Shown: positions 22,490 to 36,490 of the stretch, piece by piece
How the letters are laid out: each line of letters begins with the position of its first letter
Numbering within the stretch: the first letter of the stretch is position 1
NCBI RefSeq assembly: GCF_037975245.1
Contig: NC_092579.1
Coordinates: 18,227,678 to 18,287,677, forward strand
Source: Apostichopus japonicus
Lineage: Eukaryota > Echinodermata > Holothuroidea > Aspidochirotida > Stichopodidae
Direction: 5' to 3'
Length of the DNA stretch: 60,000 nt
Notes under the pieces: generated by a model
What the model saw: the letters and a program-made list of their open reading frames with translations, nothing else
Database searches by the model: none
Told to the model about the DNA's origin: nothing
Program-made: the position numbers and the translations under genes

Positions 22490-25400
22490 CGTTCCCAGCT
22501 ACCAATACCACCACCATCTTCCACAATTCACCGGCTACCTTCCCCCAGCCTTTTGCCACGAGCAAAAGAGTAATAACGTAAGGGTATTGCAATGATTTAA
22601 ATATTGATATGCCAATTTGGAGAGTGTTTAAAAAAAACATATTGCATCATTTACTTAAAGAAATGCCTGATTGTTCTTTTCTAGTTTATATTTTATAGAT
22701 GTGTCAGACGTTCCCAGCTACCAATACCACCACCACCTTCCACAACTCACCGGCTACCTTCCCCCAGTCTTTTGCACCGGGCAAAAGAGTAATAATGTAA
22801 GGGTATTGCAATGATTTAAATATTGATATGCCAATTTGAAGAGTGTTTAAAAAAACATATTACATAATTTACTTAATGAAATGCCTGATTGTTCTTTTCT
22901 AGTTTATATTTTATAGATGTTTCAGACGTTCCCAGCTACCAATACCACCACCACCTTCCACAACTCACCGGCTACCTTCCCCCAGTCTTTTGCACCAAGC
23001 AAAAGAGTAATAACGTAAGGGTATTTGTATTGCAATGATTTACATATTGACATGCCAATTTGAATAGTATTTAAAAAAATAATATATTGCATCATTTAGT
23101 TAAAGAAATGCCTGATTGCTCTTTTCTAGTTTATATTTTATAGATGTTTCAGACGTTCCCAGCTACCAATACCACCACCACCTTCCACAATTCACCGGCT
23201 ACCTTCCCCCAGTCTTTTGCACCGAGCAAAAGAGTAATAATGTAAGGGTATTGCAATGATTTAAATATTGATATGCCAATTTGAAGAGTGTTTAAAAAAA
23301 AACATATTGCATCATTTAGTTAAAGAAATGCCTGATTGTTCGTTTCTAGTTTATATTTTATAGATGTTTCAGACGTTCCCAGCTACCAATACCACCACCA
23401 CCTTCCACAACTCACCGGCTACCTTCCCCCAGCCTTTTGCACCGAGCAAAAGAGTAATAATGTCAGGGTATTGCAATGATTGAAATATTGATATGCCAAT
23501 TTGAAGAGTGTTTAAAAAAAACATATTGCATCATTTACTTAAAGAAATGCCTGATTGTTCATTTCTAGTTTATATTTTATAGATGTTTCAGACGTTCCAG
23601 CCACCAGTACTACCAACCATGCCATTCCACAACTCACCAGGTACCTTCCCCAGCCTTTTGCACCGAGCAAAAGAGTAATAACGTAAGGGTATTTGTATTG
23701 CAATGATTTAAATATTGACATGCCAATTTGAATAGTATTTAAAAAAATAATATATTGCATCATTTAGTTAGAGAAATGCCTGATTGTTCTTTTCTAGTTT
23801 ATATTTTATAGATGTTTCAGACGTTCCAGCCACGAGTACTACCAACCATGCCATTCCACAACTCACCAGCTACCTTCCCCAGCCTTTTGCACCGAGCAAA
23901 AGAGTAATAACGTAAGGGTGTTTGTATTGCAATAATTTCTGTCCTGGGTATGACTATAAACTACATCCAGTAGTGGGGCCTTGACTTGGGAAAGTTGAGG
24001 TTCTGGGGAGTGTGGAGCCGCCCCTTAGCCACTATTGCTCCCAGGAGTGCCCTGACCCGGGGCATGAGTGCCTGCTTAGGGTCCCAATTATGGGTGAAAT
24101 AATATCAGGTGAAATAATATGGGTGAAATAATATCAGGTAAAATTATAGATGTTTCAGACGTTCCCAGCTACCAATACCACCACCACCTTCCACAACTCA
24201 CCGGCTACCTTCCCCCAGCCTTTTGCCACGAGCAAAAGAGTAATAACGTAAGGGTATTTGTATTGCAATGATTCAAATATTGACATGCCAATTTGAATAG
24301 TATTTAAAAAAATAATATATTGCATCATTTAGTTAGAGAAATGCATCATTGTTCTTTTCTAGTTTATATTTTATAGATGTTTCAGACGTTCCCAGCCAGC
24401 AATACCACCACCACCTTCCACAACTCACCGGCTACCTTCCCCCAGCCTTTTGCCAAGAGCAAAAGAGTAATAATGTAAGGGTATTGCAATGATTTAAATA
24501 TTGATATGCCAATTTGAAGAGTGTTTAAAAAAAACATAGTGCTTCATTTAGTTAAAGAAATGCCTGATTGTTCTTTTCTAGTTTATATTTTATAGATGTT
24601 TCAGACGTTCCCAGCTACCAATACCACCACCACCTTCCACAATTCACCGGCTACCTTCCCCCAGCCTTTTGCCACGAGCAAAAGAGTAATAACGTAAGGG
24701 TATTGCAATGATTTAAATATTGATATGCCAATTTGGAGAGTGTTTAAAAAAAACATATTGCATCATTTACTTAAAGAAATGCCTGATTGTTCTTTTCTAG
24801 TTTATATTTTATAGATGTGTCAGACGTTCCCAGCTACCAATACCACCACCACCTTCCACAACTCACCGGCTACCTTCCCCCAGTCTTTTGCACCGGGCAA
24901 AAGAGTAATAATGTAAGGGTATTGCAATGATTTAAATATTGATATGCCAATTTGAAGAGTGTTTAAAAAAACATATTACATAATTTACTTAATGAAATGC
25001 CTGATTGTTCTTTTCTAGTTTATATTTTATAGATGTTTCAGACGTTCCCAGCTACCAATACCACCACCACCTTCCACAACTCACCGGCTACCTTCCCCCA
25101 GTCTTTTGCACCAAGCAAAAGAGTAATAACGTAAGGGTATTTGTATTGCAATGATTTACATATTGACATGCCAATTTGAATAGTATTTAAAAAAATAATA
25201 TATTGCATCATTTAGTTAAAGAAATGCCTGATTGCTCTTTTCTAGTTTATATTTTATAGATGTTTCAGACGTTCCCAGCTACCAATACCACCACCACCTT
25301 CCACAATTCACCGGCTACCTTCCCCCAGTCTTTTGCACCGAGCAAAAGAGTAATAATGTAAGGGTATTGCAATGATTTAAATATTGATATGCCAATTTGA

Positions 25401-26740
25401 AGAGTGTTTAAAAAAAAACATATTGCATCATTTAGTTAAAGAAATGCCTGATTGTTCGTTTCTAGTTTATATTTTATAGATGTTTCAGACGTTCCCAGCT
25501 ACCAATACCACCACCACCTTCCACAACTCACCGGCTACCTTCCCCCAGCCTTTTGCACCGAGCAAAAGAGTAATAATGTCAGGGTATTGCAATGATTGAA
25601 ATATTGATATGCCAATTTGAAGAGTGTTTAAAAAAAACATATTGCATCATTTACTTAAAGAAATGCCTGATTGTTCATTTCTAGTTTATATTTTATAGAT
25701 GTTTCAGACGTTCCAGCCACCAGTACTACCAACCATGCCATTCCACAACTCACCAGGTACCTTCCCCAGCCTTTTGCACCGAGCAAAAGAGTAATAACGT
25801 AAGGGTATTTGTATTGCAATGATTTAAATATTGACATGCCAATTTGAATAGTATTTAAAAAAATAATATATTGCATCATTTAGTTAGAGAAATGCCTGAT
25901 TGTTCTTTTCTAGTTTATATTTTATAGATGTTTCAGACGTTCCAGCCACGAGTACTACCAACCATGCCATTCCACAACTCACCAGCTACCTTCCCCAGCC
26001 TTTTGCACCGAGCAAAAGAGTAATAACGTAAGGGTGTTTGTATTGCAATAATTTCTGTCCTGGGTATGACTATAAACTACATCCAGTAGTGGGGCCTTGA
26101 CTTGGGAAAGTTGAGGTTCTGGGGAGTGTGGAGCCGCCCCTTAGCCACTATTGCTCCCAGGAGTGCCCTGACCCGGGGCATGAGTGCCTGCTTAGGGTCC
26201 CAATTATGGGTGAAATAATATCAGGTGAAATAATATGGGTGAAATAATATCAGGTAAAATTATAGATGTTTCAGACGTTCCCAGCTACCAATACCACCAC
26301 CACCTTCCACAACTCACCGGCTACCTTCCCCCAGCCTTTTGCCACGAGCAAAAGAGTAATAACGTAAGGGTATTTGTATTGCAATGATTCAAATATTGAC
26401 ATGCCAATTTGAATAGTATTTAAAAAAATAATATATTGCATCATTTAGTTAGAGAAATGCATCATTGTTCTTTTCTAGTTTATATTTTATAGATGTTTCA
26501 GACGTTCCCAGCCAGCAATACCACCACCACCTTCCACAACTCACCGGCTACCTTCCCCCAGCCTTTTGCCAAGAGCAAAAGAGTAATAATGTAAGGGTAT
26601 TGCAATGATTTAAATATTGATATGCCAATTTGAAGAGTGTTTAAAAAAAACATAGTGCTTCATTTAGTTAAAGAAATGCCTGATTGTTCTTTTCTAGTTT
26701 ATATTTTATAGATGTTTCAGACGTTCCCAGCTACCAATAC
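22490..26740 (+). repeat. 2,116-bp tandem duplication inside satellite A
   Basis: The segment of about 22490-24605 is repeated at about 24606-26740 with an offset of exactly 2,116 bp. B blocks at 23941 and 26057, and the identical translated segments at 23539 and 25655, confirm the offset. Ends are approximate because the repeat is itself built of similar monomers; sequences part near 24630/26746. Confidence 0.82.
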
Positions 26741-29700
26741 CACCACCACCTTCCACAACTCACCGGCTACCTTCCCCCAGTCTTTTGCACCGAGCAAAAG
26801 AGTAATAATGTAAGGGTATTGCAATGATTTAAATATTGATATGCCAATTTGAAGAGTGTTTAAAAAAAACATATTGCATCATTTAGTTAAAGAAATGCCT
26901 GATTGTTCTTTTCTAGTTTATATTTTATAGATGTTTCAGACGTTCCCAGCTACCAATACCACCACCACCTTCCACAACTCACCGGCTACCTTCCCCCAGC
27001 CTTTTGCCACGAGCAAAAGAGTAATAACGTAAGGGTATTTGTATTGCAATGATTCAAATATTGACATGCCAATTTGAATAGTATTTAAAAAAATAATATA
27101 TTGCATCATTTAGTTAGAGAAATGCATCATTGTTCTTTTCTAGTTTATATTTTATAGATGTTTCAGACGTTCCCAGCCAGCAATACCACCACCACCTTCC
27201 ACAATTCACCGGCTACCTTCCCCCAGTCTTTTGCCACGAGCAAAAGAGTAATAATGTAAGGGTATTGCAATGATTTAAATATTGATATGCCAATTTGGAG
27301 AGTGTTTAAAAAAATAATATATTGCATCATTTACTTAAAGAAATGCCTGATTGTTCTTTTCTAGTTTATATTTTATAGATGTGTCAGACGTTCCCAGCTA
27401 CCAATACCACCACCACCTTCCACAACTCACCGGCTACCTTCCCCCAGTCTTTTGCACCGAGCAAAAGAGTAATAATGTAAGGGTATTGCAATGATTTAAA
27501 TATTGATATGCCAATTTGAAGAGTGTTTAAAAAAAACATATTGCATCATTTACTTAAAGAAATGCCTGATTGTTCATTTCTAGTTTATATTTTATAGATG
27601 TTTCAGACGTTCCAGCCACCAGTACTACCAACCATGCCATTCCACAACTCACCAGGTACCTTCCCCAGCCTTTTGCACCGAGCAAAAGAGTAATAACGTA
27701 AGGGTGTTTTTATTGCAATAATTTCTGTCCTGGGTATGACTATAAACTACATCCAGTAGTGGGGCCTTGACTTGGGAAAGTTGAGGTTCTGGGGAGTGTG
27801 GAGCCGCCCCTTAGCCACTATTGCTCCCAGGAGTGCCCTGACCCGGGGCATGAGTGCCTGCTTAGGGTCCCAATTATGGGTGAAATAATATCAGGTGAAA
27901 TAATATGGGTGAAATAATATCAGGTAACATTATAGATGTTTCAGACGTTCCCAGCTACCAATACCACCACCACCTTCCACAACTCACCGGCTACCTTCCC
28001 CCAGCCTTTTGCCACGAGCTAAAGAGTAATAACGTAAGGGTATTTGTATTGCAATGATTGAAATATTGATATGCCAATTTGAAGATTGTTTAAAAAAAAT
28101 ATTGCATCATTTAGTTAAAGAAATGCCTGATTGTTCTTTTCTAGTTTATAGTTTGTAGATGTTTCAGACGTTCCCAGCTACCAATACCACCACCACCTTC
28201 CACAACTCACCGGCTACCTTCCCCCAGCCTTTTGCCACGAGCAAAAGAGTAATAACGTAAGGGTATTTGTATTGCAATGATTCAAATATTGACATGCCAA
28301 TTTGAATAGTATTTAAAAAAATAATATATTGCATCATTTAGTTAGAGAAATGCATCATTGTTCTTTTCTAGTTTATATTTTATAGATGTTTCAGACGTTC
28401 CCAGCCAGCAATACCACCACCACCTTCCACAATTCACCGGCTACCTTCCCCCAGTCTTTTGCCACGAGCAAAAGAGTAATAATGTAAGGGTATTGCAATG
28501 ATTTAAATATTGATATGCCAATTTGGAGAGTGTTTAAAAAAATAATATATTGCATCATTTACTTAAAGAAATGCCTGATTGTTCTTTTCTAGTTTATATT
28601 TTATAGATGTGTCAGACGTTCCCAGCTACCAATACCACCACCACCTTCCACAACTCACCGGCTACCTTCCCCCAGTCTTTTGCACCGAGCAAAAGAGTAA
28701 TAATGTAAGGGTATTGCAATGATTTAAATATTGATATGCCAATTTGAAGAGTGTTTAAAAAAAACATATTGCATCATTTACTTAAAGAAATGCCTGATTG
28801 TTCATTTCTAGTTTATATTTTATAGATGTTTCAGACGTTCCAGCCACCAGTACTACCAACCATGCCATTCCACAACTCACCAGGTACCTTCCCCAGCCTT
28901 TTGCACCGAGCAAAAGAGTAATAACGTAAGGGTGTTTTTATTGCAATAATTTCTGTCCTGGGTATGACTATAAACTACATCCAGTAGTGGGGCCTTGACT
29001 TGGGAAAGTTGAGGTTCTGGGGAGTGTGGAGCCGCCCCTTAGCCACTATTGCTCCCAGGAGTGCCCTGACCCGGGGCATGAGTGCCTGCTTAGGGTCCCA
29101 ATTATGGGTGAAATAATATCAGGTGAAATAATATGGGTGAAATAATATCAGGTAACATTATAGATGTTTCAGACGTTCCCAGCTACCAATACCACCACAA
29201 CCTTCCACAACTCACCGGCTACCTTCCCCCAGCCTTTTGCCACGAGCTAAAGAGTAATAACGTAAGGGTATTTGTATTGCAATGATTGAAATATTGATAT
29301 GCCAATTTGAAGATTGTTTAAAAAAAATATTGCATCATTTAGTTAAAGAAATGCCTGATTGTTCTTTTCTAGTTTATAGTTTGTAGATGTTTCAGACGTT
29401 CCCAGCTACCAATACCACCACCATCTTCCACAATTCACCGGCTACCTTCCCCCAGCCTTTTGCCACGAGCAAAAGAGTAATAACGTAAGGGTATTGCAAT
29501 GATTTAAATATTGATATTCCAATTTGGAGAGTGTTTAAAAAAAACATATTGCATCATTTACTTAAAGAAATGCCTGATTGTTCTTTTCTAGTTTATATTT
29601 TATAGATGTGTCAGACGTTCCCAGCTACCAATACCACCACCACCTTCCACAACTCACCGGCTACCTTCCCCCAGTCTTTTGCACCGAGCAAAAGAGTAAT

Positions 29701-32700
29701 AATGTAAGGGTATTGCAATGATTTAAATATTGATATGCCAATTTGAAGATTGTTTAAAAAAAATATTGCATCATTTAGTTAAAGAAATGCCTGATTGTTC
29801 TTTTCTAGTTTATACTTTATAGATGTTTCAGACGTTCCCAGCTACCAATACCACCACCACCTTCCACAATTCACCGGCTACCTTCCCCCAGACTTTTGCA
29901 CCGAGCAAAAGAGTGTTTATGTCAGGGTATTGCAATGATTTAAATATTGATATGCCAATTTGAAGAGTGTTTAAAAAAAACATATTGCATCATTTAGTTA
30001 AAGAAATGCCTGATTGTTCTTTTCTAGTTTATATTTTATAGATGTTTCAGACGTTCTTGGCTACCAATACCACCACCACCTTCCACAACTCACCGGCTAC
30101 CTTCCCCCAGCCTTTTGCCACGAGCAAAAGAGTAATAACGTAAGGGTATTTGTATTGCAATGATTTACATATTGACATGCCAATTTGAATAGTATTTAAA
30201 AAAATAATATATTGCATCATTTAGTTAAAGAAATGCCTGATTGTTCTTTTCTAGTTTATATTTTATAGATGTTTCAGACGTTCCCAGCTACCAATACCAC
30301 CACCACCTTCCACAACTCACCGGCTACCTTCCCCCAGCCTTTTGCCACGAGCAAAAGAGTAATAACGTAAGGGTATTTGTATTGCAATAATTTCTGTCCT
30401 GGGTATGACTATAAACTACATCCAGTAGTGGGGCCTTGACTTGGGAAAGTTGAGGTTCTGGGGAGTGTGGAGCCGCCCCTTAGCCACTATTGCTCCCAGG
30501 AGTGCCCTGACCCGGGGCATGAGTGCCTGCTTAGGGTCCCAATTATGGGTGAAATAATATCAGGTGAAATAATATGGGTGAAATAATATCAGGTAACATT
30601 ATAGATGTTTCAGACGTTCCCAGCTACCAATACCACCACCACCTTCCACAACTCACCGGCTACCTTCCCCCAGCCTTTTGCCACGAGCAAAAGAGTAATA
30701 ACGTAAGGGTATTTGTATTGCAATGATTCAAAGATTGATATGCCAATTTGAAGATTGTTTAAAAAAAATATTGCATCATTTAGTTAAAGAAATGCCTGAT
30801 TGTTCTTTTCTAGTTTATAGTTTATAGATGTTTCAGACGTTCCCAGCTACCAATACCACCACCATCTTCCACAATTCACCGGCTACCTTCCCCCAGCCTT
30901 TTGCCACGAGCAAAAGAGTAATAACGTAAGGGTATTGCAATGATTTAAATATTGATATGCCAATTTGGAGAGTGTTTAAAAAAAACATATTGCATCATTT
31001 ACTTAAAGAAATGCCTGATTGTTCTTTTCTAGTTTATATTTTATAGATGTGTCAGACGTTCCCAGCTACCAATACCACCACCACCTTCCACAACTCACCG
31101 GCTACCTTCCCCCAGTCTTTTGCACCGGGCAAAAGAGTAATAATGTAAGGGTATTGCAATGATTTAAATATTGATATGCCAATTTGAAGAGTGTTTAAAA
31201 AAACATATTACATAATTTACTTAATGAAATGCCTGATTGTTCTTTTCTAGTTTATATTTTATAGATGTTTCAGACGTTCCCAGCTACCAATACCACCACC
31301 ACCTTCCACAACTCACCGGCTACCTTCCCCCAGTCTTTTGCACCAAGCAAAAGAGTAATAACGTAAGGGTATTTGTATTGCAATGATTTACATATTGACA
31401 TGCCAATTTGAATAGTATTTAAAAAAATAATATATTGCATCATTTAGTTAAAGAAATGCCTGATTGCTCTTTTCTAGTTTATATTTTATAGATGTTTCAG
31501 ACGTTCCCAGCTACCAATACCACCACCACCTTCCACAATTCACCGGCTACCTTCCCCCAGTCTTTTGCACCGAGCAAAAGAGTAATAATGTAAGGGTATT
31601 GCAATGATTTAAATATTGATATGCCAATTTGAAGAGTGTTTAAAAAAAAACATATTGCATCATTTAGTTAAAGAAATGCCTGATTGTTCGTTTCTAGTTT
31701 ATATTTTATAGATGTTTCAGACGTTCCCAGCTACCAATACCACCACCACCTTCCACAACTCACCGGCTACCTTCCCCCAGTCTTTTGCACCAAGCAAAAG
31801 AGTAATAACGTAAGGGTATTTGTATTGCAATGATTTACATATTGACATGCCAATTTGAATAGTATTTAAAAAAATAATATATTGCATCATTTAGTTAAAG
31901 AAATGCCTGATTGCTCTTTTCTAGTTTATATTTTATAGATGTTTCAGACGTTCCCAGCTACCAATACCACCACCACCTTCCACAATTCACCGGCTACCTT
32001 CCCCCAGTCTTTTGCACCGAGCAAAAGAGTAATAATGTAAGGGTATTGCAATGATTTAAATATTGATATGCCAATTTGAAGAGTGTTTAAAAAAAAACAT
32101 ATTGCATCATTTAGTTAAAGAAATGCCTGATTGTTCGTTTCTAGTTTATATTTTATAGATGTTTCAGACGTTCCCAGCTACCAATACCACCACCACCTTC
32201 CACAACTCACCGGCTACCTTCCCCCAGCCTTTTGCACCGAGCAAAAGAGTAATAATGTCAGGGTATTGCAATGATTGAAATATTGATATGCCAATTTGAA
32301 GAGTGTTTAAAAAAAACATATTGCATCATTTACTTAAAGAAATGCCTGATTGTTCATTTCTAGTTTATATTTTATAGATGTTTCAGACGTTCCAGCCACC
32401 AGTACTACCAACCATGCCATTCCACAACTCACCAGGTACCTTCCCCAGCCTTTTGCACCGAGCAAAAGAGTAATAACGTAAGGGTATTTGTATTGCAATG
32501 ATTTAAATATTGACATGCCAATTTGAATAGTATTTAAAAAAATAATATATTGCATCATTTAGTTAGAGAAATGCCTGATTGTTCTTTTCTAGTTTATATT
32601 TTATAGATGTTTCAGACGTTCCAGCCACGAGTACTACCAACCATGCCATTCCACAACTCACCAGCTACCTTCCCCAGCCTTTTGCACCGAGCAAAAGAGT

Positions 32701-35700
32701 AATAACGTAAGGGTGTTTGTATTGCAATAATTTCTGTCCTGGGTATGACTATAAACTACATCCAGTAGTGGGGCCTTGACTTGGGAAAGTTGAGGTTCTG
32801 GGGAGTGTGGAGCCGCCCCTTAGCCACTATTGCTCCCAGGAGTGCCCTGACCCGGGGCATGAGTGCCTGCTTAGGGTCCCAATTATGGGTGAAATAATAT
32901 CAGGTGAAATAATATGGGTGAAATAATATCAGGTAAAATTATAGATGTTTCAGACGTTCCCAGCTACCAATACCACCACCACCTTCCACAACTCACCGGC
33001 TACCTTCCCCCAGCCTTTTGCCACGAGCAAAAGAGTAATAACGTAAGGGTATTTGTATTGCAATGATTCAAATATTGACATGCCAATTTGAATAGTATTT
33101 AAAAAAATAATATATTGCATCATTTAGTTAGAGAAATGCATCATTGTTCTTTTCTAGTTTATATTTTATAGATGTTTCAGACGTTCCCAGCCAGCAATAC
33201 CACCACCACCTTCCACAACTCACCGGCTACCTTCCCCCAGCCTTTTGCCAAGAGCAAAAGAGTAATAATGTAAGGGTATTGCAATGATTTAAATATTGAT
33301 ATGCCAATTTGAAGAGTGTTTAAAAAAAACATAGTGCTTCATTTAGTTAAAGAAATGCCTGATTGTTCTTTTCTAGTTTATATTTTATAGATGTTTCAGA
33401 CGTTCCCAGCTACCAATACCACCACCACCTTCCACAACTCACCGGCTACCTTCCCCCAGTCTTTTGCACCGAGCAAAAGAGTAATAATGTAAGGGTATTG
33501 CAATGATTTAAATATTGATATGCCAATTTGAAGAGTGTTTAAAAAAAACATATTGCATCATTTAGTTAAAGAAATGCCTGATTGTTCTTTTCTAGTTTAT
33601 ATTTTATAGATGTTTCAGACGTTCCCAGCTACCAATACCACCACCACCTTCCACAACTCACCGGCTACCTTCCCCCAGCCTTTTGCCACGAGCAAAAGAG
33701 TAATAACGTAAGGGTATTTGTATTGCAATGATTCAAATATTGACATGCCAATTTGAATAGTATTTAAAAAAATAATATATTGCATCATTTAGTTAGAGAA
33801 ATGCATCATTGTTCTTTTCTAGTTTATATTTTATAGATGTTTCAGACGTTCCCAGCCAGCAATACCACCACCACCTTCCACAATTCACCGGCTACCTTCC
33901 CCCAGTCTTTTGCCACGAGCAAAAGAGTAATAATGTAAGGGTATTGCAATGATTTAAATATTGATATGCCAATTTGGAGAGTGTTTAAAAAAATAATATA
34001 TTGCATCATTTACTTAAAGAAATGCCTGATTGTTCTTTTCTAGTTTATATTTTATAGATGTGTCAGACGTTCCCAGCTACCAATACCACCACCACCTTCC
34101 ACAACTCACCGGCTACCTTCCCCCAGTCTTTTGCACCGAGCAAAAGAGTAATAATGTAAGGGTATTGCAATGATTTAAATATTGATATGCCAATTTGAAG
34201 AGTGTTTAAAAAAAACATATTGCATCATTTACTTAAAGAAATGCCTGATTGTTCATTTCTAGTTTATATTTTATAGATGTTTCAGACGTTCCAGCCACCA
34301 GTACTACCAACCATGCCATTCCACAACTCACCAGGTACCTTCCCCAGCCTTTTGCACCGAGCAAAAGAGTAATAACGTAAGGGTGTTTTTATTGCAATAA
34401 TTTCTGTCCTGGGTATGACTATAAACTACATCCAGTAGTGGGGCCTTGACTTGGGAAAGTTGAGGTTCTGGGGAGTGTGGAGCCGCCCCTTAGCCACTAT
34501 TGCTCCCAGGAGTGCCCTGACCCGGGGCATGAGTGCCTGCTTAGGGTCCCAATTATGGGTGAAATAATATCAGGTGAAATAATATGGGTGAAATAATATC
34601 AGGTAACATTATAGATGTTTCAGACGTTCCCAGCTACCAATACCACCACCACCTTCCACAACTCACCGGCTACCTTCCCCCAGCCTTTTGCCACGAGCTA
34701 AAGAGTAATAACGTAAGGGTATTTGTATTGCAATGATTGAAATATTGATATGCCAATTTGAAGATTGTTTAAAAAAAATATTGCATCATTTAGTTAAAGA
34801 AATGCCTGATTGTTCTTTTCTAGTTTATAGTTTGTAGATGTTTCAGACGTTCCCAGCTACCAATACCACCACCACCTTCCACAACTCACCGGCTACCTTC
34901 CCCCAGCCTTTTGCCACGAGCAAAAGAGTAATAACGTAAGGGTATTTGTATTGCAATGATTCAAATATTGACATGCCAATTTGAATAGTATTTAAAAAAA
35001 TAATATATTGCATCATTTAGTTAGAGAAATGCATCATTGTTCTTTTCTAGTTTATATTTTATAGATGTTTCAGACGTTCCCAGCCAGCAATACCACCACC
35101 ACCTTCCACAATTCACCGGCTACCTTCCCCCAGTCTTTTGCCACGAGCAAAAGAGTAATAATGTAAGGGTATTGCAATGATTTAAATATTGATATGCCAA
35201 TTTGGAGAGTGTTTAAAAAAATAATATATTGCATCATTTACTTAAAGAAATGCCTGATTGTTCTTTTCTAGTTTATATTTTATAGATGTGTCAGACGTTC
35301 CCAGCTACCAATACCACCACCACCTTCCACAACTCACCGGCTACCTTCCCCCAGTCTTTTGCACCGAGCAAAAGAGTAATAATGTAAGGGTATTGCAATG
35401 ATTTAAATATTGATATGCCAATTTGAAGAGTGTTTAAAAAAAACATATTGCATCATTTACTTAAAGAAATGCCTGATTGTTCATTTCTAGTTTATATTTT
35501 ATAGATGTTTCAGACGTTCCAGCCACCAGTACTACCAACCATGCCATTCCACAACTCACCAGGTACCTTCCCCAGCCTTTTGCACCGAGCAAAAGAGTAA
35601 TAACGTAAGGGTGTTTTTATTGCAATAATTTCTGTCCTGGGTATGACTATAAACTACATCCAGTAGTGGGGCCTTGACTTGGGAAAGTTGAGGTTCTGGG

Positions 35701-36490
35701 GAGTGTGGAGCCGCCCCTTAGCCACTATTGCTCCCAGGAGTGCCCTGACCCGGGGCATGAGTGCCTGCTTAGGGTCCCAATTATGGGTGAAATAATATCA
35801 GGTGAAATAATATGGGTGAAATAATATCAGGTAACATTATAGATGTTTCAGACGTTCCCAGCTACCAATACCACCACAACCTTCCACAACTCACCGGCTA
35901 CCTTCCCCCAGCCTTTTGCCACGAGCTAAAGAGTAATAACGTAAGGGTATTTGTATTGCAATGATTGAAATATTGATATGCCAATTTGAAGATTGTTTAA
36001 AAAAAATATTGCATCATTTAGTTAAAGAAATGCCTGATTGTTCTTTTCTAGTTTATAGTTTGTAGATGTTTCAGACGTTCCCAGCTACCAATACCACCAC
36101 CATCTTCCACAATTCACCGGCTACCTTCCCCCAGCCTTTTGCCACGAGCAAAAGAGTAATAACGTAAGGGTATTGCAATGATTTAAATATTGATATTCCA
36201 ATTTGGAGAGTGTTTAAAAAAAACATATTGCATCATTTACTTAAAGAAATGCCTGATTGTTCTTTTCTAGTTTATATTTTATAGATGTGTCAGACGTTCC
36301 CAGCTACCAATACCACCACCACCTTCCACAACTCACCGGCTACCTTCCCCCAGTCTTTTGCACCGAGCAAAAGAGTAATAATGTAAGGGTATTGCAATGA
36401 TTTAAATATTGATATGCCAATTTGAAGATTGTTTAAAAAAAATATTGCATCATTTAGTTAAAGAAATGCCTGATTGTTCTTTTCTAGTTT
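25000..36490 (+). repeat. 4.8-kb duplicated blocks, 6,679 bp apart
   Basis: About 25000-29810 recurs at about 31680-36490 with a constant offset of 6,679 bp. B blocks at 26057, 27727 and 28955 pair with 32736, 34406 and 35634, and the rare ACCACAACC variant pairs at ~29195 and ~35875. On the left the copies diverge between ~24970 and 25100; on the right they diverge near 29815/36490 (TATACTTTATAG versus TATAGTTTGTAG). This is a block-level duplication on top of the monomer array. Confidence 0.82.

Noticed and set aside
23539-32558. Three identical 74-codon ORFs on the minus strand as a conserved gene
   Set aside because: They are the same satellite A segment copied by the 2,116-bp and 6,679-bp duplications; no motif or independent conservation.
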